From Strongylocentrotus droebachiensis (lineage: Eukaryota > Echinodermata > Echinoidea > Camarodonta > Strongylocentrotidae), in contig JAVYIG010000165.1 in assembly GCA_035222895.1 (NCBI GenBank), forward strand, positions 201,001 through 265,000: a stretch of 64,000 bases of DNA. Direction: 5' to 3'. Below are positions 56,701 to 64,000 of the stretch, piece after piece; the first letter of the stretch is position 1; the number at the start of each line of letters is the position of its first letter. Under the pieces are notes generated by a model that saw nothing but the letters and a program-made list of their open reading frames with translations, did not search any database and was not told where the DNA came from. The position numbers were made by a program, and so were the translations under genes.

Positions 56701-59700
56701 TAAACTTCTTTCTTTTTTTTCATTTTATTAAAAAAATCATTGATGTATCATTCATAAGCATACAATGTAGTGAAAACTAATGCCAGCTTGGTATTTTGTT
56801 TAAAAAATGATAACTCAGAAATATATGGATTAAGCTTCTACCAGCCTTAAATTTAGTGGGCAAAAATTCATCATCTCCTAGACTAGTCCTAGAATGGATT
56901 CTTGTAGACTGCTGCCTAGCGGAGTAAAACATGAAAATGTATTACTCTACCATTCTTCTTTCTTTGTTCATGGACTATGGGAAAAGGTGCTTTATAAATC
57001 ATATTACTGTTATCACATATTAGATTGCCTGCTAAACATTAAGGCTGTTATAAGTTTAATCCTATGTTGTAGGGGGGGGGGGGATTTGAACCCCCCCCCC
57101 TAAGTATTTATGCAAATAGTCGACATATTTCAGCCCTAATAAAAAAATTCCATTACATACATGTACATTGAATCTACATAAATTTATGACTCATAATTTC
57201 AAATAGACATTCTTGTTCTCATCATTTCGAGTATATTTTAGCCTACAGCAACAGATACAAATTTGTTTGATACATGTATAAATATGTGTGTGTGTGTGTG
57301 TATATGTGATCGCACCATTCAAACTACAGCTACCCAATATCAAATATATTTAATAGTTATAATACAGTCTTGTGGTCATGTGAGATGGGGTGTGTAAACC
57401 TTGATCTATTCATCAGAACAAGAACCAGTGGCGGATCCAGGGGGGGGCACAGGGGGCACGTGCCCCCCCGGCCAAAAAAAATATGTTAAAATCATCCCTA
57501 AATTCGCCCAAAATATACTGAAAAACAGGGGCGTGCCCCCCCGGCCAAAAAAAAAAAAAAAAAAAAAAAAAATTGCCAATGGCTGACCTAAAAAGGTGAC
57601 CTTACCCCCCCCCCCCCCCCCCCCCCCCAACGAAGCAAAATGTCAAATCAAAAATTTTCGTGACCCCCCAAAAAAAAAAAGTGTCCTCTTACATGGCCGG
57701 CTGAGTCGTTGCAATTTTTTGGGGACTACAAAAAATATATATATGTTCTCTTTCCCACACAGTGCCCCCCCCCGTGTGTGCCCCCCCGGCAAGAAATTCC
57801 TGGATCCGCGCCTGAGAATATTATATTGCAACAAATCTGGTGTAACAAACTTAATCTGGTTATTGTAAGAACATGTGTTTGACTTCCTCTGAAGCACCTG
57901 TGACTTACCTGTCACAGAAGACATCTCCTGCAGATCAAGAATGGGAGAATCTTCAAAAGGCTTGTCATACTGCAGACCAAAGAAAGAGAAATAAAAAAAC
58001 AACTCTTGTATAACCCTTAAAATGTCATGACAAAAAGTGCCGGTACCATGGGAATATATATGTACACCTGCTCATTACACTGGTCATGCTGAGACCTGGC
58101 AGCTAGCCTTGCAATAGTTATGAGTTCAGATACCGTAATCAGAAATGAATGTTCTCCGTTATTCCAAAGAGCCTAATGCACAAGTGTTATTCTGGCCATT
58201 CTGTTCAAAACTGTGAGAACACAAGTCAACTCATTAACGCTCTGAGAACACAACTCCAGCTGGTGAATGTTCTTTTTCTTTTATACAACTCACTCCTAGA
58301 TCCTAGTCAAATGATTGGTCAAACAGAGGCATGTGTGACTCATTTACTATGTGCACTCCAGCAATGCTAATGCGTATTGACCTCTAGCACTACACTACTT
58401 GTTAATAGGCAGCATTTGAATTCATGGTTAGTCAATACACTCATAACACACAGATGCACACAATCATGCTGATGCGGCTGATTGGCAAGTTTGACAGTGG
58501 ACTCACAATTTAAATTTTTAAATTATTCTTTCTAACATCACAAATTTGAAAAAATAGTATTTTACTGCTATTTAGGTGTCAACAATCGTCACTAAAGTAC
58601 CGATTTTGAGTAAAATCAATTGAGTTTCGTACAGTGGTGTTTGAAATGTTGAGAATCAATAGCACAGCTTTTAATACACAGCCAGGATAGTATTGCACCT
58701 ATGTGTGGCTATAATAATAATAATATTTAATTTTTATATAGCGCTTAATACAAATGTCTCAAAACGATTTACAAATATACTATTACCCTGGGCATTGAAT
58801 TCAGTGCTTGCCTGCACAATCTCCACTCCCTGGGGATCATTCCAGCCAGGCGTTACACGATGCTAAAAAACTGTTTGACCAACAATGACGGTCGCATCCT
58901 ACCGGGTACCCATTTAACACCTGGGTGGAGAGTAGCAAGTGCAGGTTAATATCTTGCCAAAGGATATTAGTGCCGTGTCGGGTTTCGAACCCTCGACCTT
59001 CGCATCTCCAAGTCAAGCGCCTTAAACCACTCGACCACGACACTCCCGCTATGTGCGAGTTCCATTCGTAAAAGTTAAACTTGTATTGTAATGATCCTGA
59101 TGATTCATTAAAGATGAAGTTGAGTTCTGGTCATGCAAGTGCATTGTGAAAGAAACGGTGTGTAATCGACCAACAAAATCATCTAGATCTAGTATATGTA
59201 TTTGTGTGTATTGCAAGGTTTTAGAATCATCAAAATTATAAGAAATTTGGCCAAGTCTTGGTAAAGTAACAAGCACTATACACAGAAAGATTTATATGGG
59301 ACTAGGCTAAGGCTTAGACCTATGAACACGTGGCATAAAAATCATTCCAGATTTTTACGATGTTACATGCCATATTTAGAATAATGAAGGCATTTGAAGA
59401 GCCATGCTTTTCAGGGAACATGTTTTATCCACACATAGGAGCATCACTATCCTGGCTGTGTAGTAAAAGCTGTGCTTTTGATTCTCAACATTTCAAACAC
59501 CACTGTACAAAACTCAACTGATTTCACTCGAAATCGGTACTTTAGTGACAATTGATGACACCTAAATAGCAGTAAAATACATTTTTTTTTAACTTACTGA
59601 TGTTAAAAAGAATAATTTAAAAAATCAAATTGTAAGTCTAGATCTCTAGATCTAGTGTCAAACTTTGCTTACAGCTGCATCGACATGATTGTGTACAGTC

Positions 59701-60358
59701 TATGCGATATTGTGTGGTGTAACCCTAAACCTAACCCTAAACCTAAACATGCAAAAAATGACCGTTTTTGCATCTGGGCCGAGTTGTCCCCGGTTCCGAG
59801 TTAGCCCGACTCCGTATATTTGTGTATAGACTTCTAGGTCCCTGCCTCACAGCATGTATGCAGTGCTGGAGGTCAATACGCTTTAGCATTGACTCTCTAT
59901 GCTTTGCTGGAGTGGTTTTATCTTATTAATAACAACGATATCTAACGCTCACAACTAATTTTCACCTCTTCCCAGAACTCAACCTTCTCTTTAAATTGTT
60001 TATAGACGTGTTGCCCGCCTCAATAATACACAGCCATTTCATACTGCTATGTGTCATGTGTGGGAACGAGTGCATCCTATCGAGATTCACTAATAAGTAA
60101 AAGTAATAACACAATCGAAAGGGTATGGGACTGAGGTAAACAGGTAAACACATATTGGGTCAATATAGATCTACAGAGCGTCTTGAATATGATTTGATAG
60201 ACCTGAACGAATTATTATGTTTATTTACAGAAAATAGTTGTCTAGGATATTTCGATTATCAAATGACTTACTTTATTGATGATAGATTCTAAGTTAATTC
60301 GGAATCTGTCCTGGACTTCTTGGCGATTGGAAAATTTGCTTTTCCAAGAGGCCGCCAT
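50409..60358 (-). CDS. HJURP: HJURP/Scm3-like protein (exons joined)
   Basis: Candidate CENP-A histone chaperone, which would deposit centromeric H3 at centromeres. Seven exons, 3,963 nt, 1,320 residues; all phases were checked. Residues about 13-50 (QEVQDRFRINLESIINK then YDKPFEDSPILDLQEM) resemble the HJURP Scm3 segment (FQ..M..LIEKYN.PFEDTPV). The rest is long, polar and probably disordered, with many SP/TP sites (CDK-like). There are SUMO-interaction-like motifs DIVLLTADSS (~657-666) and ELLVLSSEEDEDDE (~782-795), and IMIDSSDDD (~1274-1282) follows KRRRR (~1233). It ends in C-x5-C-x4-C-x2-C. Vertebrate HJURP is shorter (human 748). Outside the N-terminus I see no clear HJURP repeat domain, so the name rests on the Scm3-like segment. 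The gene structure is firmer than the name. An E2F-like site precedes the start. Confidence 0.68.
51255..54482 (-). CDS. HJURP: HJURP-like exon 6 (giant exon)
   Basis: 3,228 nt, one frame, acceptor TTTCAG, donor CAGG|GTAAGT. Encodes about 1,076 residues rich in Ser, Thr, Asp and Glu. Features in order: DESSDSGDDSGDDDD acidic start; MDFFKSPLPKLL, a hydrophobic Pro-rich patch (~516-527); a SIM-like segment with SSTEGEEDIVLLT; SIM ELLVLSSEEDEDDE; multiple RSP, KTP and KSSSP phosphosite-like motifs; a basic, Arg/Ser-rich C-terminal third. If the donor is not used, reading continues about 33 residues to a stop at 51154, giving a possible truncated form. Confidence 0.9.
54843..54948 (-). CDS. HJURP: HJURP-like exon 5
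   Basis: Acceptor CCTTGCAG, donor AGAG|GTAATG. Encodes ENYDFTHETSDGLGAFIRYR then HHSMSKNPEIVGLKR. The YDFTHET.. context has no domain I can name. Confidence 0.8.
55655..55764 (-). CDS. HJURP: HJURP-like exon 4
   Basis: Acceptor TCTCATAG, donor CTG|GTAATA. Encodes KKRKDGVSCDS and MSPSKSNESTNEESSGNIYL; phase 1 to 0. A basic KKRK follows the exon 3 junction. Confidence 0.75.
55909..56379 (-). mobile_element. GGTAATACAAAG MITE, copy 3
   Basis: Reverse orientation relative to the other two copies; ends GGTAATACAAAGTTTTGG and CCAAAACTTTGTATTACC. Lies in the intron between HJURP-like exons 3 and 4. Confidence 0.9.
56549..56617 (-). CDS. HJURP: HJURP-like exon 3
   Basis: Acceptor CTTTTCAG, donor AAAG|GTCAGT. 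Encodes ASLEGSSLFKPFGWTPLATD then LQKG; 69 nt, symmetric phase 1-1, so it could be skipped without a frame change. Confidence 0.75.
57064..57103. repeat. G-run / C-run hairpin
   Basis: TAGGGGGGGGGG..GATTTGAACCCCCCCCCCTAA, arms of about 11 with a short loop. Confidence 0.85.
57288..57303. repeat. (TG)n microsatellite
   Basis: Eight TG units. Confidence 0.9.
57427..57815. mobile_element. GGCGGATCCAGG-end element, ~390 bp
   Basis: Left end CAGTGGCGGATCCAGGGGGG, right end CCTGGATCCGCGCCTG. The interior holds GTGCCCCCCCGGCCAAAAAA repeats, and long A and C runs. The ends begin CAG as in hAT elements (inference); no clear target duplication was found. It sits in HJURP-like intron 2. Confidence 0.7.
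57909..57969 (-). CDS. HJURP: HJURP-like exon 2 (Scm3-like core)
   Basis: Acceptor TCTGCAG, donor ACAG|GTAAGT. Encodes YDKPFEDSPILDLQEMSSVT, the part most like HJURP (KYN.PFEDTP). Phase 0 to 1. Confidence 0.85.
58452..59698. mobile_element. Foldback element with ~265-bp arms, SINE inside
   Basis: Left arm about 58452-58713 and right arm about 59428-59698 pair over their length: CAATCATGCTGATGCGGCTG, AGTATTTTACTGCTATTTAG, AATGTTGAGAATCAATAGCA. Between them lie the SINE at 58712-59046 and about 380 unassigned bases. No transposase frame. It is in HJURP-like intron 1. Confidence 0.85.
58712..59046 (-). repeat. tRNA-derived SINE (reverse), copy 2
   Basis: Same head (TGTCGTGGTCGAGTGGTTTA on minus), body and GCGCTATATAAAA-(ATT)n tail as 41605-41955. 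Confidence 0.9.
60272..60358 (-). CDS. HJURP: HJURP-like exon 1
   Basis: Start ATGGCGGCC in the context TTTAAAGATGG. 87 nt encode MAASWKSKFSNRQEVQDRFR then INLESIINK; donor AAA|GTAAGT, phase 0. This is the predicted CENP-A-binding helix. Confidence 0.85.
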
Positions 60359-60400
60359 CTTTAAAAGGTACATTCAATTTTCGCGCCGGGCGACCTCTAC
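60346..60400 (-). promoter_or_regulatory. E2F-like site and YY1-like start context
   Basis: TTTTCGCGCC (60378-60387) matches the E2F consensus about 20 bases upstream of the start codon. GCCGCCATCTT over the start codon resembles a YY1 site. Both fit a cell-cycle-controlled promoter (inference). Confidence 0.5.
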
Positions 60401-60529
60401 GAGCGCGCGTAGACGTGTCTACCACTGACAGGTCTATATCAACGAACTCAAACTTCGATGGTCTATATGTCAGGGGGCACAGTGCACCCCCCTCCCCCCC
60501 CCCCCCAATACTTTTTCAAGCGCCGCTTT

Positions 60530-62330
60530 TTACTTAGAAAAGGTGCCCTCTTTTACTTCAGATAAGTGCCCCTTTTTATTTCTAACAGGTGCCCGTTCCA
60601 CATTCTTATAGTGCCTATGAAGGGGTGACCAAAGTTCGCGCAGATTTTAGAACAAATTAGAAAATGTGATATTCGATCCATGTTTTCTCATATTCTACAC
60701 AAATTTATTTATTTTAATTACTACCAAATGGACGGCAAAGTATTTTACTACCAATTGGTTCAACTACAACATTTATCGTCGAAGGATTTCGGAGATATCG
60801 CGATCTAAAAATTCGATGTCCGATCGTGCATGCGCGCTGCATCTAAAAAAGTCATAAAAACAACGAGACCTAAGTTCACGCACGGGGGTTTACAGCTGAT
60901 TTATACAAAAATACGATCCATCAAAAATAAGGTAATTTCATAATTTGCAAGGCAAAATATCATACAACCAGACGGTACCACTTATTACTTACAATTTTGA
61001 GGATATCTGCTCTCAAAATGAAGATTTCCAGACCCTTATCGGTAAGTTGGTAATTTTTCGGAACGGACGCAAATAACTGCAAAATGTGCCGATCTTTTGT
61101 CAATATTTTCACAATTTCGCACCCAATTCCAAAGAAAATTTCGTTTCTGGGTAATTTTATGATCCTCTTTCCATTGGTGATATCAGATTTTCGAAATCTT
61201 ACCGATTTTTTGAGAAAGCGAACTTTGGTCACGCGCGAACTTTGGTCACACAGCCATATGTAGGTACTCCCTTTTCTTTTGTATAGTTCCCCTTCCCCTT
61301 CCGATAGGTGCCAGCATTTCTTTGATGAATCTTCTCCTGCACCTCTCATAAGTGAAGGCCTATATTATTTTGACACGTGCCCCCTTATTTTTCTAATGAG
61401 TGCCCTTTTTCCTTCTGATAAATGCCCCTTTTCTATTTTCATGAGCCAATTCTCTGTCTCATTAATGGCCGTTCTCGCACGTCTGATGCCTCAATTAAAA
61501 TCTCCTAGGTGCCCCTTTTTTCGACAAGTGCCCTTTTTCCTTTGTAATAAGTGCCCCTTTCCACTCTCACAAGTGCCACTATTCATCTCAGATGAGTGCC
61601 CCTTTTCAGGTACAAGAATTGCCTCTTATCACCTCTGGTAAGTGCCCCTTCACCTATGATTGTGCACACATTGTGTGCAGGCAAGTATTGAATCCAATGA
61701 CCGGGGTAATAATATACCTGTAAAGCGCTTAGAGACGTCAAAGATGTATTAAGCGCTATATAAAAGCGGAGTTATTATTATTATTATTCATCTCCGGTGA
61801 ATTAGGCTCTTATTAAAATTTGAGAGATGCACCTTGAACTTTTTAATAAGTGCCCCTTTCCATCTTTGATTCGAGAGGTGCCCTTTTTATTTTGACACGT
61901 GCCCCTATCCTTTCCAATTAGTGCCATTTTCCTTCTGATAATTGCGCCTTTTACTTTAACACGTGCTCCTATTCTTCTCTAATAAGACGTTTCCTTTTTA
62001 CCCCCCCCCCCCCACACTTTTGGGACCGCATCCGTGTATCCAAAAGGGTTAATTTTAATGCGACAAAGTCTGGCCCGAGAATTGTAAAAAAAAAAAGGGG
62101 TGTATATGACTTTTCACACGGAGATTTCTGTAAAAGGGGTGGGGTTTTTTTGTCTCTCTCTCTCTCTCTCTTTGGACCCCTGAGAAATTGAAAAATGGGG
62201 GTATAAAATATTTTGAATATCATTATAGATTGATTGGGTACATTAAGCAGTCTTCAACGTACCCTAAATAACACTGAATGGATGGGCAGGGCCTTTCCAC
62301 CTTGTAAATGTGCCCCCTTTTTCTTTCACC
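60530..62330 (-). repeat. AAGTGCCCCTTTTT degenerate array
   Basis: Dispersed 25-40-base units with AGTGCCCCTTTT and TCTGATAAGTGCCC in two blocks (60530-60620, 61265-61980), plus a stray near 62310. It is the reverse complement type of the array at 6.9-7.4 kb. The 60620-61260 interval is AT-rich with no supported gene. Confidence 0.75.
61668..61795 (+). repeat. SINE 3' fragment
   Basis: AAGCGCTATATAAAAGCGGA then ATT repeats, with AATGACCGGGGTAATA upstream; it interrupts the GTGCCCC array. Confidence 0.75.
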
Positions 62331-62338
62331 ATAATTAT

Positions 62339-62527
62339 GTACGCCTGCCATTACAGCGCTCCAGCATTTCAAGGAATTATTTCCTGCCAGGTAGCCATTT
62401 ACCTCACTGAGGTCGAGTATGACAAAGGTAGATTAATGCCTTGCCAAAGGACATTAGTGCCGTGTCGGGGATCGAACCATGACTTTTGAATTACAAGTCA
62501 AGTGCTTTAAACCATTCGACTACGACA
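62339..62527 (-). repeat. SINE head fragment (reverse)
   Basis: The minus strand begins TGTCGTAGTCGAATGGTTTA with B box GGTTCGATCCCCGACACGGC, as in the full copies; the 3' half is missing. Confidence 0.8.
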
Positions 62528-63141
62528 CATTTTTGTTGTAAATCACTGGACTTTCGACTTGAAAATGTGCAATCTGGGGCATACCTAAGAAGGAAATTTT
62601 GACCTGACGACATGTACTAAAATGGGTAAGCGAGTCACGATTCGACCGACCGAGAATTTTTTTTTTTCTCCATGAACTCGGAAACATAATTATGAAAATA
62701 TGCACCCCAAAATAACCTTCGCAAAATGTCATGCAAACTTTAATTATACCAAATACTATATTACAATGCCTACAATATATTAATATACTACGAGGTACCC
62801 AGATGTAGAAACGAGGAAACGAAACGAACGAGCATGAAGAGGATGTGATGCAGTGGGTGTCATTCCCACGATTAGGGAGCTTTTGCAATATTGAGAGTTG
62901 GCATCTCTGTAAACGGCACCATGTGGCCCCACAAACTACTAATTTAGTAATGACGTATTTTCAGTTATCTGGTATTGTATTATGATGAGGCTTTTCATCC
63001 ACCCACAATGATACGTTATCACTGCTATAAAACGAAATCAGTTGAATGGCTTACAACTATCTACTTTACACTGAGTTAATATACAATCAATAATATATTG
63101 TATCGATCAAAGTGTAATATACAAGAAATCATTATACAAAC
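62528..63141. other. Unassigned stretch
   Basis: No exon or repeat recognised; a 122-codon minus-strand open frame (62888-62520) runs into the SINE boundary and has no motif. Confidence 0.45.
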
Positions 63142-63271
63142 CAGCAAATCCTTCAATCTGTTCTCGACATATTTCTGTTAAATTAGAGTCTCCCTGATCG
63201 AACCAAAGAGTCGTCCGACAAACACGATGTTGTTCTGCACCATGTTTTAATGGGATGCTTTCATAATATAC
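63142..63271 (-). CDS. Candidate internal exon of an unknown minus-strand gene
   Basis: 130 nt between acceptor ACATTGTAG and donor GCTG|GTTTGT. One frame is open: VYYESIPLKHGAEQHRVCRT then TLWFDQGDSNLTEICREQIE and GFAG. Composition and splice sites look real. The order R..LWF..GDSNL..E.I..F.G faintly recalls the segment before the lipase core of DDHD/PA-PLA1 phospholipases, but this is a guess. Upstream exons would lie beyond the window; a downstream exon was not found before the HJURP-like promoter. Confidence 0.35.
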
Positions 63272-63914
63272 CTACAATGTCATAATGAGAATAAGTATCA
63301 TTGTCCATGAAAACAGTTACACAAGGTATTTGTGTTACTGTTAGTGGCCACTGAGGACCATTAGTGGCTATAAAAAAAACATGTGCTCTTCCTAATTTGG
63401 GAATGTGTCAGTTTGCAACAGAAATAGAGAAACGCGCATTTTGTTGAAAATCATGTGATATCACGAACATTTATAAATCACTTGTATCAGTTGTATGGAA
63501 TTGAAAATAAGTCCTCGAGCCCCCATCAGTACGCCTGTGGTCAACGGTAAATTCTTCTTACTACCCTTGTGGTTCTCTCCAGTTCTATAGCCCCATCTCC
63601 AATTTACTTAGGGAATGCGGTTTTCATAATTGTAATTAAGATGACAATTTTACGTTCAAACCCTTTGAGCAGGGAAGGGTTTCTGCCTCTTTCAATGGAT
63701 GGATACGCTAAAGTAGATTCTGTGATAATATTAATCATGATAAAAGCTGAGTATCCTTCACGCACGTTAAATAAAAATGAAAAGAGGAGAGATGTGTCCT
63801 CAACCATATCACTCAATTCAATTCCGCTAATTCCAATTTTCTTTTGGTTGGCGCATCGCTTTTATCATTGAGTGAACGGACGATTATCTTTGTGTTAGGT
63901 CCATGGTTGATCAT
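63272..63914. other. Unassigned stretch
   Basis: No gene supported. The sequence at about 63442-63540 (ATTTATAAATCACTTGT, CATCAGTACGCC) resembles 5867-5955, so part is a dispersed repeat. Short open frames on both strands near 63.57-63.87 kb have no motif. Confidence 0.4.
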
Positions 63915-64000
63915 AAGTTTCAAGTTTCAAGTTTCAAGTTTATTTATCTTTCTTTCATAACACACATTATAAATATGACATGAATATAAAGGAGTGAACA
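63915..64000 (-). mobile_element. Probable LINE 3' tail (cut by window end)
   Basis: AAGTTTCAAGTTTCAAGTTTCAAGTTTATTTATC is a short tandem repeat typical of CR1/L2-like 3' ends read in antisense. The body would lie to the right of the window. Confidence 0.45.

Noticed and set aside
60960..61349. 129-codon minus-strand frame
   Set aside because: Runs into the GTGCCCC array, no motif, no splice support; could be a repeat fragment.

Overview
The window is animal nuclear DNA: spliced genes with GT-AG introns, AT-rich introns, tRNA-derived SINEs, non-LTR retroelement remnants, many MITE or foldback elements, and an unusual number of long C or G homopolymer runs. There are no bacterial operons, tRNAs, rRNAs or CRISPR arrays. 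An EGF/FA-domain gene, this repeat style and the mix of conserved genes suggest a marine invertebrate deuterostome, most likely an echinoderm such as a sea urchin. That assignment is inference.

Layout. (1) About 2.4-13.4 kb, plus strand: the 3' part of a probable secreted or surface gene built from phase-1 modules. These are a duplicated short-EGF plus Ser/Thr-rich exon, a full EGF exon, the first half of an FA (Methyltransf_FA-like) domain, and two tandem copies of the terminal exon that completes this domain. Repeats fill the introns. (2) 14.5-21.7 kb: no gene recognised; pyrimidine tracts, C/G runs, transposon termini and a minisatellite. (3) 21,739-42,059, plus strand: a complete DHHC palmitoyltransferase of the ZDHHC2/15/20 group, 11 coding exons per transcript and 380 residues. 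Two 133-nt versions of the exon for the fourth membrane segment look mutually exclusive. (4) 42.1-50.4 kb: a long 3' UTR and the convergent intergenic region. (5) 60,358-50,409, minus strand: a seven-exon, 1,320-residue gene whose N-terminus resembles the CENP-A-binding Scm3 segment of HJURP. The rest is low-complexity and SP/TP-rich with SUMO-interaction-like motifs, ending in a Cys cluster. An E2F-like site lies just upstream. (6) 60.4-64 kb: a GGGGCAC-type repeat array, SINE pieces, one orphan exon candidate on the minus strand, and a LINE tail at the window edge.

The three genes have no obvious shared pathway. All exon junctions given for the palmitoyltransferase and the HJURP-like gene keep phase when checked by hand. 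The most notable points are the equal-length alternative exon pair, the tandem decoy copies of an exon start, the mosaic duplicated FA exons, and the HJURP-like gene.
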